From positions 11,996 to 75,995 of the forward strand of contig DATCBY010000072.1 of NCBI GenBank assembly GCA_036511595.1: 64,000 nucleotides of DNA. The letters are read 5' to 3'. The translations under genes and the position numbers were made by a program. The notes under the pieces are model-generated. The model was given only the letters and a program-made list of their open reading frames with translations, did not search any database and was not told the origin of the DNA. Shown here piece by piece: positions 33,971-43,433 of this stretch. The DNA comes from DASZQY01 sp036511595. GTDB lineage: Bacteria > Pseudomonadota > Alphaproteobacteria > Rhizobiales > Kaistiaceae. Numbering within the stretch: the first letter of the stretch is position 1; every line of letters begins with the position of its first letter.

Positions 33971-34878
33971 GACGCATCCTCGACCATCCAGCGCACCAAG
34001 GCCCGGAAATCCATGCCGGCATAAGCCGCCATTTCCGGAACCAGAGACGTCGCCGTCATGCCGGGCTGCGTGTTCACCTCGAGACAGATGAGACCCTGTG
34101 TCCCCTCGAGTCGGTCGTCGTACCGAAAGTCGGCGCGGCTTACCCCACGGCAGCCCAAAGCCTGATGGGCGCGTAGTGCAAGCATCCGTACATTTTGGTA
34201 AATAATTGATGAAATTTGTGCCGGAAGAATATGTTTTGAGCCACCTGCGACATACTTGGCATCATAGTCGTAGAACCGACCCTGCGTAACGATATCAATG
34301 ACATCGAGGGGTTCGTCGCCGCGAACGGCACAGGTAAGCTCCCTTCCGCCGATGTAGCGTTCGACCATGACCATTTCACCGAAGGTCCAGTCCTCGCCGT
34401 AAAGCTGCTGCGGCGGATGCGTTTGATCCTCACGCACTATCAGCACGCCGAAGCTCGACCCCTCCGCCGGCGGCTTGACCACATAGGGGGGCGCCATGAC
34501 GTGCGCCTTGGCTGCTTCGAAGCGACTGACCAGCACCGCATCGGCAACCGGAACCCCGGCCGCCTTCATCACGTCCTTGGCCTTCGGCTTGTTCATGGCG
34601 AGCGCAGAAGCGAGCACGCCCGAATGCGTATAGGGGATCGACAGAACCTCCAGGATGCCCTGGATGCTGCCATCCTCGCCGTAGGGTCCGTGGAGAGCGT
34701 TGAAGGCGACGTCCGGCTTCAGCCGCGCCAGCACCTCGGCCACGTCGCGACCTACATCGACGCGACTTACGCGAAAGCCGCCGGCCTCTAGGGCGTCGGC
34801 GCAAGCCTTGCCGGAGTTGAGCGAAACTGGGCGCTCGCTCGACCAGCCGCCCATGAGAACCGCGACGTGTTGGCTCAT
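33958..34878 (-). CDS. ddl: D-alanine--D-alanine ligase
   Basis: 306 residues from ATG 34878, overlapping the murB stop as ATGA. It is an ATP-grasp enzyme joining two D-Ala for the peptidoglycan stem. Visible are HVAVLMGGWSSERPVSLNSG at the N-terminus, FNALHGPYGEDGSIQGIL, the ATP-binding loop VVKPPAEGSSFGV, and C-terminal metal-binding CRGVSRADFRYDD and CLEVNTQPGMT. A stretch at about 34185-34265 is AT-rich compared with the rest and uses ATT, AAT, TCA and CAA codons. Confidence 0.96.
   Translation of the reverse strand: MSQHVAVLMGGWSSERPVSLNSGKACADALEAGGFRVSRVDVGRDVAEVLARLKPDVAFNALHGPYGEDGSIQGILEVLSIPYTHSGVLASALAMNKPKAKDVMKAAGVPVADAVLVSRFEAAKAHVMAPPYVVKPPAEGSSFGVLIVREDQTHPPQQLYGEDWTFGEMVMVERYIGGRELTCAVRGDEPLDVIDIVTQGRFYDYDAKYVAGGSKHILPAQISSIIYQNVRMLALRAHQALGCRGVSRADFRYDDRLEGTQGLICLEVNTQPGMTATSLVPEMAAYAGMDFRALVRWMVEDASCNR
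34185..34265 (-). promoter_or_regulatory. AT-rich patch inside ddl, possible internal promoter for ftsQAZ
   Basis: About 80 bases of the ddl coding sequence switch to AT-rich codons (for example TCAATTATTTACCAAAATG on the minus strand) without breaking the frame. It lies some 220-300 bases before the ftsQ start. Promoters for ftsQ-ftsA-ftsZ lie inside or near ddl in other proteobacteria. No clear hexamers were assigned. Confidence 0.3.
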
Positions 34879-35819
34879 CGGGCCAGGAACTCCCTGATCG
34901 AGGCACCTTCGCGCAAGCGGCCCACCCGCTTGATCTCCCATTCCAGCCGAACGCCGCTGGTCTCCAGCACGCGACCACGAACCGTTTCGCCGAGCTGTTC
35001 GAGATCGTGCGCGGTTGCCGGACCGGTGTTGATCAAAAAGTTGCAGTGCATTTCCGAAACCATCGCGCCGCCAATGTGCAGCCCACGACAGCCGGCGGCA
35101 TCGATTAGTTGCCACGCCTTCTGGCCCGGCGGGTTGGCGAAGGTGGAACCGCCGGTTTTCTCACGGATCGGCTGGGCGGTTTCGCGGTGATGCTCGACCG
35201 CATCCATCTCGGCTTTGATTGCAGCCGCATCGGCGGGCTGGCCGCGGAAAAGCGCGTCGGTGAAAATCAGGCTATCGGCTGCTGCCGAGTGTCGGTAGGC
35301 GAACCCCATATCCGCATTGCTGAGAGTTTGGCGTTTGCCCTGCCGATCGACGGCATTAGCCTCGATCAGAACGTCGCGCGTCTCGCCGCCGCTGGCGCCC
35401 GCGTTCATGCGCAGCGCGCCGCCAACGGTGCCGGGTATACCATGGTAAAATGCGAGCCCACCGAGGCTTTGCTCGAGCGCAAACGACGCAAGCCGTTTGT
35501 CCGGCAGAGCGGCACCGGCGCGAACGCAATAGCCTGGCTCGCTCAAGGCCTGGCCAAACCCTTTCGCCGACAGGCGGATGGTGACGCCAGGGATGCCACT
35601 ATCGCGCACCAACAGATTCGAGCCGACGCCGATCACCGTGACGGGCGTTTGGGAATCCAGTCGTGACAGGAACAGCGCCAGATCGTCTGCATCCGCAGGC
35701 TGGAACAGCAACTCGGCCGGCCCACCGACACGAAACCAGGTGAACGGCGCCAGCTCCGCGTTAGGCGTCAGGCGGCCGCGGACACCATTGAAGTCGCCGA
35801 AGGATGCGCGCGCGTTCAC
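34875..35819 (-). CDS. murB: UDP-N-acetylenolpyruvoylglucosamine reductase
   Basis: 314 residues from GTG 35819, which overlaps the murC stop as GTGA. It is an FAD enzyme reducing enolpyruvyl-UDP-GlcNAc to UDP-MurNAc with NADPH. Visible are APFTWFRVGGPAELLF, VIGVGSNLLVRDSGIPG (FAD binding), FYHGIPGTVGGALRMNAGA, FAYRHSAA with the catalytic Tyr/Ser region, and GSTFANPPGQKAWQLIDAAG. It is the type II-like form lacking the extra loop. The frame is open further upstream, within murC antisense-free sequence, but the overlap and homology favour this start. Confidence 0.96.
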   Translation of the reverse strand: MNARASFGDFNGVRGRLTPNAELAPFTWFRVGGPAELLFQPADADDLALFLSRLDSQTPVTVIGVGSNLLVRDSGIPGVTIRLSAKGFGQALSEPGYCVRAGAALPDKRLASFALEQSLGGLAFYHGIPGTVGGALRMNAGASGGETRDVLIEANAVDRQGKRQTLSNADMGFAYRHSAAADSLIFTDALFRGQPADAAAIKAEMDAVEHHRETAQPIREKTGGSTFANPPGQKAWQLIDAAGCRGLHIGGAMVSEMHCNFLINTGPATAHDLEQLGETVRGRVLETSGVRLEWEIKRVGRLREGASIREFLAR

Positions 35820-37228
35820 GACGGCCGCAATTTCGCCAGTTGATCCGGCAGCGCGCACGCCCACTGGCTGATCGAGCCGGCGCCAAGGTTGACTACCGTG
35901 TCGCCCGGTCGCGCGATTGACGCAATGAGCGGCGCCAGCGCGTCGGGTCCTTCCAGTGCGCGCACGTCTCGATGGCCACGCAGCCGAAGACCGTTGACCA
36001 GGGCGTCGCGGTCGATTCCCGGGATAGCCGCTTCACCCGCTGCATAAACCGGAGCAACGATCACCGTGTCAGCATCGTTGAAGCCGGTCGAGAACTGGTC
36101 GAAGAGATCGCGAAGACGCGTATACCGGTGCGGCTGCACGACCGCGATGATGTGGCCACTGGTCACCGAGCGCGCCGCCTTCAAGACGGCCGCGATCTCG
36201 ACGGGGTGATGACCGTAGTCGTCGATGATCTCGACGCCATTCCACGCGCCAGTCCGGGTGAACCGGCGCTTGACCCCGCCGAAGCCGGCAAGTCCGGCAG
36301 CGATGGCGGTCTGGGACACACCGAGATGATGCGCGACCGCGATAGCACCCGTGGCATTCTCGACATTATGTTCGCCGGGCATGGAGATGGCGAGATTCTC
36401 GATCACCGTGGCCGTGCCGGCGCCACGATCGCGGATAAGCACGGTAAACATCGGCCTGCGGTTCTCGATGCGCAGATCGGTATAGCGCACATCAGCCTGC
36501 GGACTTTTGCCGTAGGTGATCACTCGCCGGTCCTCGATATGCCCGATGAGTGCCTGCACTTCCGGATGATCGATGCACATCACCGCAAAGCCATAAAAGG
36601 GGACGTTCTCGACGAATTGAAGAAACGCCTCGCGCACCTTCTCGAACGACCCGTAGTGATCGAGATGCTCCGGATCGATGTTGGTGACCAGCGCCACGTC
36701 GGCGGGCAACTTGATGAACGTGCCGTCGGACTCGTCAGCCTCGACCACCATCCAGTCGCTGGTGCCCATCCGGGCGTTGGTGCCGTACGCGTTGATGATG
36801 CCGCCATTGATGACGGTCGGATCGAAACCGCCGGCATCCAGCAGCGCCGCAACCATCGAGGTGGTCGTGGTCTTGCCATGCGTGCCCGCAACGGCGACCG
36901 CCTGCTTGAAACGCATCAGCTCGGCCAGCATCTCGGCGCGCCGGACGACGGGTAACAGGCGGGTGCGCGCGGCGACGAGTTCGGGATTATCACGCTTGAT
37001 CGCGGAGGAAACGACGACGACTTTCGCTTCGCCGATATTTTCGGCACGATGGCCGATGGCGACGGGAATCCCGCGCTCCCGCAACCGCTGCACATTAGCG
37101 CTTTCCGCAATGTCCGATCCCTGCACCCGGTGGCCGAGATTGACGAGTACCTCGGCAATACCGCTCATGCCGATGCCACCGATGCCGACGAAATGAACCG
37201 GCCCGATGTCTTCCTTGAGCATCTTCAT
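35816..37228 (-). CDS. murC: UDP-N-acetylmuramate--L-alanine ligase
   Basis: 470 residues. It is a Mur ligase adding L-Ala to UDP-MurNAc. Visible are the N-terminal Rossmann motif HFVGIGGIGMSGIAEVL, the ATP loop AVAGTHGKTTTTSMVAALL, the DEC-like segment MVVEADESDGTF and LVTNIDPEHLDHYG, and C-terminal IIDDYGHHPVEIAAVL. It starts with ATG overlapping the murG stop (ATGA) and itself overlaps murB. Confidence 0.97.
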   Translation of the reverse strand: MKMLKEDIGPVHFVGIGGIGMSGIAEVLVNLGHRVQGSDIAESANVQRLRERGIPVAIGHRAENIGEAKVVVVSSAIKRDNPELVAARTRLLPVVRRAEMLAELMRFKQAVAVAGTHGKTTTTSMVAALLDAGGFDPTVINGGIINAYGTNARMGTSDWMVVEADESDGTFIKLPADVALVTNIDPEHLDHYGSFEKVREAFLQFVENVPFYGFAVMCIDHPEVQALIGHIEDRRVITYGKSPQADVRYTDLRIENRRPMFTVLIRDRGAGTATVIENLAISMPGEHNVENATGAIAVAHHLGVSQTAIAAGLAGFGGVKRRFTRTGAWNGVEIIDDYGHHPVEIAAVLKAARSVTSGHIIAVVQPHRYTRLRDLFDQFSTGFNDADTVIVAPVYAAGEAAIPGIDRDALVNGLRLRGHRDVRALEGPDALAPLIASIARPGDTVVNLGAGSISQWACALPDQLAKLRPS

Positions 37229-38319
37229 GACCGATTCCCTGCCACGTTCTCGACGGCGTCGGCAAGGCGCTCGGCTGCATCGGGCCTGCCGATCGAGCGG
37301 GCAGCTGCAGCCGCGCGCGCCAGGCTGTCGGGAGAAGCCGTGAAGGCGGCAATTTCATTGGCAAGGCGGGCAGGCGTCAGATCCGACTGGTCGATCACCC
37401 AACCGCCGCCGGCGCCGGCCAGCACGCTGGCGTTTTCCTTCTGATCCTGATCGAGCGCGTGTGGAAGCGGCACGAGGATGGCGGGGCGGCCGATGACGGC
37501 AAGCTCGGCACAGGTGGAAGCGCCCGACCGGCAAACGACCAGATGGCTATTGGCAATACGCGCGGGCATGTCCGGGAAGAACGGCGCCAGATCTGCCTGC
37601 ACGCCCAAAAGATCGTAGCCCTGGCGGACACGGCCGATATCTTCCGGGCGGCATTGCTGGACTAAATGAAGGCGCCGCCGTGTTTCCTTGGCCAGCAGTG
37701 CGACCGTCGCTGGCATCAGATCGGAAAAGACGCGCGCCCCCTGGCTGCCTCCGAAGATCAGCAGTCGGAACGGATCGGGCGGTGTGCGCAACGGATAGGG
37801 CGTCCCGGCCGCGGCGCTAACCGCCGGGCGCACCGGGTTGCCGGTCAGCACGACCCGAGCCGCAAACGCCTCAGTCCCGCCGACGGTACCAAAGCTGGTC
37901 GCGATGCGGCCGACGCGGGAGGCAAGAAAACGGTTCGCACGACCCAGAACTGCGTTCTGCTCGTGAATCAGCGTCGGCACGCCGGCCAGAACTGCGGCCA
38001 GCATCGGCGGCACGGTCGGATAGCCGCCAAAGCCGACAACCGCTGCCGGTTCGATCCGCCCCATCAGCATGCGGGCGCGAATGAAACCGCCGGCAAGCGT
38101 GAGGACCGCACGCGCGGCCGCCATCGGATCGCGGGTAATCGTCGCCGACTCGATGAGATGAATCTTCTCCGCTGGAAAATCATTGCCGTAGCTTTCGACG
38201 CGGCGGTCGGTGGCCAAGTGCACGCGCCAGCCGCGCTTGGCGAGTGCCAGGGCCAGCGCTTCGGCAGGGAAAAGGTGACCACCGGTGCCCCCGGCCGCGA
38301 GAAGAACGAGACCCGGCAC
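37225..38319 (-). CDS. murG: UDP-GlcNAc:lipid I N-acetylglucosaminyltransferase
   Basis: 364 residues from GTG 38319. It is a GT28 (GT-B fold) enzyme on the cytosolic membrane face making lipid II. Visible are LLAAGGTGGHLFPAEALA, VVGFGGYPTVPPMLAA, LIHEQNAVLGRANRFLA, LLIFGGSQGARVFSDLMP, and the donor-sugar loop VVCRSGASTCAELAVIGRPAILVP. It lies eight bases after ftsW. Confidence 0.97.
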   Translation of the reverse strand: MPGLVLLAAGGTGGHLFPAEALALALAKRGWRVHLATDRRVESYGNDFPAEKIHLIESATITRDPMAAARAVLTLAGGFIRARMLMGRIEPAAVVGFGGYPTVPPMLAAVLAGVPTLIHEQNAVLGRANRFLASRVGRIATSFGTVGGTEAFAARVVLTGNPVRPAVSAAAGTPYPLRTPPDPFRLLIFGGSQGARVFSDLMPATVALLAKETRRRLHLVQQCRPEDIGRVRQGYDLLGVQADLAPFFPDMPARIANSHLVVCRSGASTCAELAVIGRPAILVPLPHALDQDQKENASVLAGAGGGWVIDQSDLTPARLANEIAAFTASPDSLARAAAAARSIGRPDAAERLADAVENVAGNRS

Positions 38320-38327
38320 TCTTTTTC

Positions 38328-39488
38328 TCAGGCCAGACTGGCAGCAGGCGGCTGAACGTGGCCGACCGGTTTCGGCATTTTTCGTGGCTCCGGCCGTCGC
38401 CGCGTAAAGGCGAGCAGCAGGCCCATCCCGAAGCCGACCGCGATCATCGACGAACCGCCATAGGAGATGAAGGGCAGCGTCATGCCTTTCGCCGGAATGA
38501 GGTTGAGATTAACCGACATGTTGATGATCGACTGCACTCCGAAGAGGACCACAAGACCGGCAGATGCCAACCGGACGAACGGATCCTCGCTCTGGGCGCT
38601 GCGCGACAGGCCGCGGAAGACGATCAGCGCGAAGACGGCAACCAGCAGCAGGCAACAGATGATGCCGAACTCCTCTGCACCGACCGCAAAGATGAAATCG
38701 GTGTGGGCGTCGGGCAGCACCCGTTTGACCATCCCCTCCCCCGGCCCTTGGCCGAACCAGCCGCCCCGAAGAATGGAGTCCAAAGCCTTGTCCACCTGAA
38801 ACGTGTCGCCGGAAGCCGGAGATACGAAGCGATCGATGCGCGCCGCCACGTGCGGCAGCATCGTATAGGCGGCGAAGATCCCGCCGACGCCGATGGCGAC
38901 CATCCCGGCGATCCAGAACCAGGACATTCCGGCAAGAAAGAAAAGCGCGCTCCACGAGATGAGCGTCAGCATGGTCTGTCCGAAATCGGGCTCGGCGATG
39001 AGCAGCGCCGCGACTATGGCGAGCAGGATCACCGCAAAGATGTCGCCGTGAATGTCTTTGCGCCGCCGGTTCTCGGCGAACAGCCAGGCGACTGTGACGA
39101 CGAATGCCGGCTTCATGAATTCAGACGGCTGGATGGAAAGCTCGCCGAAATTGATCCAGCGCCGTGCACCCTTGACGTCGACGCCGAGGAACAGCGTCGC
39201 GAGCATGAGCACAAGCATGAGGAGCAGCACGATCAGCGAGGTGCGACGGGCGCGCTGCGGCGTGAGAAAGGAGGTACCGATCATGACGGCCAGCGCCGGA
39301 AAGAAGAAGGCGACATGCCGCTTGACGAAGTGAAAGCTGTCGTAACCGAGACGTTCGGCCACCGCCGGGCTCCCCGCAAAGGACAGCACGACGCCAACAA
39401 GCATCAGTACGATGAGACCTCCAAGCAGGTATTTGTCGACGGTCCACCACCACTCGGCGAGAGCACTACGATCGGCGCGGCTAACCAT
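38328..39488 (-). CDS. ftsW: SEDS-family septal peptidoglycan polymerase FtsW
   Basis: 386 residues with about ten membrane helices. It is a SEDS glycosyltransferase that polymerises lipid II at the septum together with FtsI. Visible are RRWINFGELSIQPSEFMKP, PDFGQTMLTLISWSALFF, GGWFGQGPGEGMVKRVLPDAHTDFIFAVGAEEFG and LTLPFISYGGSSMIAVG, all typical of FtsW. Its ATG overlaps the murD stop as TGATG. Confidence 0.97.
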   Translation of the reverse strand: MVSRADRSALAEWWWTVDKYLLGGLIVLMLVGVVLSFAGSPAVAERLGYDSFHFVKRHVAFFFPALAVMIGTSFLTPQRARRTSLIVLLLMLVLMLATLFLGVDVKGARRWINFGELSIQPSEFMKPAFVVTVAWLFAENRRRKDIHGDIFAVILLAIVAALLIAEPDFGQTMLTLISWSALFFLAGMSWFWIAGMVAIGVGGIFAAYTMLPHVAARIDRFVSPASGDTFQVDKALDSILRGGWFGQGPGEGMVKRVLPDAHTDFIFAVGAEEFGIICCLLLVAVFALIVFRGLSRSAQSEDPFVRLASAGLVVLFGVQSIINMSVNLNLIPAKGMTLPFISYGGSSMIAVGFGMGLLLAFTRRRPEPRKMPKPVGHVQPPAASLA

Positions 39489-40888
39489 CAGGCTGCCTCC
39501 CCTTGGCTGGTAACCCCGTTGAGCTGACGCACGAGCGTGCGGAAAGCGTCACCGCGCTGCTCGAAGTTCTTGAACTGGTCGTAAGACGCGCACGCCGGCG
39601 ACAGCAGCACGGCGGGCTCGCCGCGCGGGTCGTCGGCCGCGTCGGCCGCGGCGGCATTTACGGCATTCTGCAGCGTGCCGCAGATGACATGCTTGACCTG
39701 ATCGCCAAGCGTCTCAGAGAATTGCCTGGCGGCCTCCCCGATGAGGTAAGCCTTGACGATGCGCGGAAAGAAAGGGGCCAGGCGGCTGATGCCGCCTTCC
39801 TTGGGCTTGCCGCCCGCGATCCAGTAGATGCGCGAAAGGATGGCCAACGCTTTCGCGGTTGCGTCAGCATTGGTCGCCTTGGAATCGTTGATGAAGACGA
39901 CCCGATCGCGCCGGCCAACCTCCTCGAAACGATGCGGCAGGCCAGGAAAGGATCGCAGCGCGCCGACGATCTCAGCGTCGCTGAGGCCGGCGGCACGAGC
40001 CACCGCGATAGCGGCCGCAGCATTCTGCGCGTTGTGAGAACCGCGAAGCGTGCCAACGCCGGCAAGTGTAGCGATCTTGCCGGATGCCCCGTTGGCGGCG
40101 ACGAAAAGATCGGCGCCCTCGGCATAGACGCCGTCGGCGAGCGGACGGCGGGCGGAGACGCGAACAACCGTCTTGCCGGATCGCGCCAGACGGTCGGCGA
40201 TCGACTGGCACCATTCGTCGTCGACCGCGATGACCGCGATGTCGGCCTGTGCCACCAGCCGCTCCTTGATACGGGCGTAGGCGGCCGTGGTGCCGTGCCG
40301 ATCGAGATGATCAGGCGTCAGATTGAGCAGGACGCCTATGGATGGGTTGAGGCTGGGCGCCAGATCGATCTGGAAGGACGAGCACTCGATGACGTGGTAG
40401 CTGCCCGTGCGCGGCGGTTCCAGCGACAGAACCGGTTTGCCGATGTTGCCGCCCAGTTCCACCTCGCGGCCGGTAGCTGACAGTATGTGAGCGATAAGCG
40501 CCGTCGTCGTCGACTTGCCGTTGGTGCCGGTAATGGCGACGAACGGCGCATTGGGCACGTTGCGCTTCCGCTCACGGCAAAATAGTTCGATATCGCCGAT
40601 GACTTCGATGCCGGCGGCCCGGGCGCTGACCACCGGCCACGCCGGCTTCGGATGGGTGAGCGGGACGCCCGGCGCCAGCACAAGCGCGGCAAAGCCCTGC
40701 CAATCCGCGATCCGCAGATCCTCGATCGGCCAGCCGGCGTTCTTTGCAGCGGCAACGGTGGCGGGATTGTCGTCGAACGCGGCAACCGTCGCGCCCCCGG
40801 CGGCCAATGCCTCGACTGTCGCGCGCCCGCTGTCGCCAAGGCCGAAGACGGCCACGTTCTGTCCGCGGAAGCTGGTAACGGGAATCAT
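39488..40888 (-). CDS. murD: UDP-N-acetylmuramoyl-L-alanine--D-glutamate ligase
   Basis: 466 residues. It is a Mur ligase adding D-Glu. Visible are the N-terminal nucleotide fold VAVFGLGDSGRATVEALAAGG, the ATP loop AITGTNGKSTTTALIAHIL, NLTPDHLDRHGT, and the C-terminal INDSKATNADATAKAL and LLSPACASYDQFKNFEQRGDAF. It lies seven bases downstream of mraY. Confidence 0.97.
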   Translation of the reverse strand: MIPVTSFRGQNVAVFGLGDSGRATVEALAAGGATVAAFDDNPATVAAAKNAGWPIEDLRIADWQGFAALVLAPGVPLTHPKPAWPVVSARAAGIEVIGDIELFCRERKRNVPNAPFVAITGTNGKSTTTALIAHILSATGREVELGGNIGKPVLSLEPPRTGSYHVIECSSFQIDLAPSLNPSIGVLLNLTPDHLDRHGTTAAYARIKERLVAQADIAVIAVDDEWCQSIADRLARSGKTVVRVSARRPLADGVYAEGADLFVAANGASGKIATLAGVGTLRGSHNAQNAAAAIAVARAAGLSDAEIVGALRSFPGLPHRFEEVGRRDRVVFINDSKATNADATAKALAILSRIYWIAGGKPKEGGISRLAPFFPRIVKAYLIGEAARQFSETLGDQVKHVICGTLQNAVNAAAADAADDPRGEPAVLLSPACASYDQFKNFEQRGDAFRTLVRQLNGVTSQGEAA

Positions 40889-40895
40889 CGCGGCA

Positions 40896-41981
40896 TCACC
40901 GGAGTTTCAGCGTCGACAGGCCGATGAGCGCCAGCAGCACGGCAACGATCCAGAAGCGGATCACGATTTGCGCCTCGGTCCAGCCGAGCGCCTCGAAATG
41001 ATGATGAATCGGTGCCATGCGGAAGACGCGCTTGCCGGTCAACTTGAACGAGGCGACCTGGATGATCACCGACACAGCCTCCAGCACAAACAGGCCGCCG
41101 ACGATGGCCAGCACCACTTCCTGCTTGGTAGCAACCGCGACCGCGCCGAGCATCCCGCCGAGCGCCAGAGAGCCGGTGTCGCCCATGAAGATGGCGGCAG
41201 GCGGCGCATTGAACCAGAGGAAACCTAGCCCGGCGCCAACCAACGTCCCGCAGACAACTGCCAACTCGCCCGTCCCAGGTACGGGGTGGATCTGCAGGTA
41301 GTCGGCGAAGACGGCATTGCCGGACAGATAGGCGATGAAGGCGAAGCTGGCCGCTGCGATCATGACAGGGACGATGGCGAGACCGTCGAGCCCATCCGTA
41401 AGGTTCACGGCATTGCCCGCGCCCACGATAACGAACGCCGCCACCGGAATGAACAGCCAGCCGAGGTTGACGACGAGTTCCTTGAAGAAAGGAAAGGTCA
41501 GCGAGGTCGCCAGCTCCGGCGTAGCGATCCGCGTCAACGAAACCGCGGCGATGAGCGCGATCCCCGCCTCAATGGCGAGGCGCGCGCGACCCGAATAGCC
41601 GGAGTTCGTGGCCTTGGCGACCTTGAGGTAATCATCGTAGAGGCCGACGGCACCGAAGCCGATTGTGACAAACAGGACAACCCAGACATACGGATTGGCA
41701 AGGTTCGCCCACAACAGTGTCGTCACCACCAGGCCCGAAAGGATCATCAGGCCGCCCATCGTGGGCGTGCCCTTCTTCGTGAGCAGATGGTTCTGCGGAC
41801 CGTCGACACGGATGGGCTGGCCCTTGCCCTGGCGCACGCGCAGCGTCGCAATGATGGTTGGCCCGAACAGGAAAACGAAGAGGAGCGCCGTCACGGTCGC
41901 GCCGGCCGTCCGGAAAGTAATGTACCGAAAGACGTTGAGGACGGTGGCGTGTTCGCCAAACTGGCTGAAGTAATAGAGCAT
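40896..41981 (-). CDS. mraY: Phospho-N-acetylmuramoyl-pentapeptide transferase
   Basis: 361 residues with ten predicted membrane helices. It transfers phospho-MurNAc-pentapeptide to undecaprenyl phosphate, forming lipid I. Catalytic segments are visible: GLYDDYLKVAK (Asp-Asp), NAVNLTDGLDGLAI (Asp), and FMGDTGSLALGGML with the HHHFE motif in APIHHHFEALGW. The start ATG directly abuts the murF stop. Confidence 0.97.
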   Translation of the reverse strand: MLYYFSQFGEHATVLNVFRYITFRTAGATVTALLFVFLFGPTIIATLRVRQGKGQPIRVDGPQNHLLTKKGTPTMGGLMILSGLVVTTLLWANLANPYVWVVLFVTIGFGAVGLYDDYLKVAKATNSGYSGRARLAIEAGIALIAAVSLTRIATPELATSLTFPFFKELVVNLGWLFIPVAAFVIVGAGNAVNLTDGLDGLAIVPVMIAAASFAFIAYLSGNAVFADYLQIHPVPGTGELAVVCGTLVGAGLGFLWFNAPPAAIFMGDTGSLALGGMLGAVAVATKQEVVLAIVGGLFVLEAVSVIIQVASFKLTGKRVFRMAPIHHHFEALGWTEAQIVIRFWIVAVLLALIGLSTLKLR

Positions 41982-43433
41982 CTAGGCGGTTTCCTGCTCC
42001 TGCCTGTCGTCAACCGCCGAAGTGGCAAAGCGGCTCTTGAGGGAATCCACCAGATCGCCCATGCGGCTGGCATTGGAGCCTTTGACCATGATCACGTCTC
42101 CCGGCGCCAGTGCGCTGAGAACGAGGGGTTCAAGCTCGGCGGCCGTCTCGGCATAGCCGCCCCGCTGCGCCCCGGGAAGTACATCCCAAAGCGACTGCAT
42201 CAGCGGGCCCGCAGCAAACACGAGGTCAATCTTCGCCGCCTCAAGGTTCTCGGCCAATGCGGCATGCATTTTCGGACCTTCCTTGCCGAGCTCGCGCATG
42301 TCGCCGAGAACAGCGATACGGCGCCCCCGTTTTGTGGGCAGCGCCTGGCCCAAAAGCGCCATAGCGGCGCGCATGGAAGCCGGATTGGCGTTGTAGCTCT
42401 CATCGATCAGCGTGGCGCCACCTTTCCGGAAGTCTAGACGATGACGTTCGCCCCTGCCCTTCGGCGCACGAAGCTCCGACAGCGCCAGCAGCGCCTTGGC
42501 GAGATCGGCGCCAAGCAATGAGACAGCGCCCAGCACAGCAAGGCTGTTCTGGACAAGGTGGCGCCCTGGCGCGCCGAGCTTGTAGGATACCTTCTCGCCA
42601 AGAATGCTAGCCGAGACGCAGCTGCAGTCGGGCCTGAGACTCAGCGCTTCCAGATGCAACTCGGCCTTTGCATGCTCGCCAAAGCCAACGATGCGCTCGA
42701 CACCGGCGGCGCGCGCCAGCTTTGCGAGCAGCGTGTAGTGCGGATTGTCGCGGTTGATGACAGCGGTCCCGCCTTCCTCGATACCGGAGAAGATTTCCGC
42801 CTTGGCCCGGGCAATGGCTTTCACGTCCTTGAAGGATTCGAGGTGGACCGGCTCGACGGTGGTGACGATAGCCACTTGGGGCCGCAACAGTTTGACCAGC
42901 GGCTCGATCTCGCCGGCGCGGCTCATGCCGACCTCGAAGACGCCGTAGTTTGCCGACGACGACAAGCGCGCCAGCGAGAGCGGAACGCCCCAGTGATTGT
43001 TGAAGGATGCCGGCGAGTAGTGAACGATGCCGTCGGGCGCCAGCGCGCTTGCCAACATTTCCTTGGTGCTGGTTTTGCCGACGCTGCCGGTGATGGCAAC
43101 AATGCCGGCGAAACTCCGCGCGCGCGCCGCCGCCGCCAAGGCACGCAGCGCATCCATGACATCGTCCACGATGGTGAGAGAACCTTTGGTCCGACCAAGT
43201 CCGGCGAGATGGCTGTCGGCCACGACCGCCGTGACGGCACCGCGCGCCAGCGCGCTTGCGGCGAAGGCATGGCCGTCGAAGTTGGCGCCCTTGATCGCGA
43301 AGAACGCTTCGCCGGGCTCCACGGTCCGGCTATCGATCGAGATGCCGGTGATGGATTCCGGCCTGGCGCCAAGCGGCCGCGCCTTCATAGCGCCGAGGAA
43401 CGCGTCGTAGGTCCAGAGAAATTCGGCACTCAT
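41982..43433 (-). CDS. murF: UDP-MurNAc-tripeptide--D-alanyl-D-alanine ligase
   Basis: 483 residues. It is a Mur ligase adding D-Ala-D-Ala to the UDP-MurNAc tripeptide. Visible are SIDSRTVEPGEAFFAIKGANFDGHAF at the UDP-binding N-terminal domain, the ATP loop VAITGSVGKTSTKEMLA, SFNNHWGVPLSLAR, and C-terminal LIDESYNANPASMRAAMALL and VLGDMRELG. Its ATG overlaps the murE stop as ATGA. Confidence 0.97.
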   Translation of the reverse strand: MSAEFLWTYDAFLGAMKARPLGARPESITGISIDSRTVEPGEAFFAIKGANFDGHAFAASALARGAVTAVVADSHLAGLGRTKGSLTIVDDVMDALRALAAAARARSFAGIVAITGSVGKTSTKEMLASALAPDGIVHYSPASFNNHWGVPLSLARLSSSANYGVFEVGMSRAGEIEPLVKLLRPQVAIVTTVEPVHLESFKDVKAIARAKAEIFSGIEEGGTAVINRDNPHYTLLAKLARAAGVERIVGFGEHAKAELHLEALSLRPDCSCVSASILGEKVSYKLGAPGRHLVQNSLAVLGAVSLLGADLAKALLALSELRAPKGRGERHRLDFRKGGATLIDESYNANPASMRAAMALLGQALPTKRGRRIAVLGDMRELGKEGPKMHAALAENLEAAKIDLVFAAGPLMQSLWDVLPGAQRGGYAETAAELEPLVLSALAPGDVIMVKGSNASRMGDLVDSLKSRFATSAVDDRQEQETA

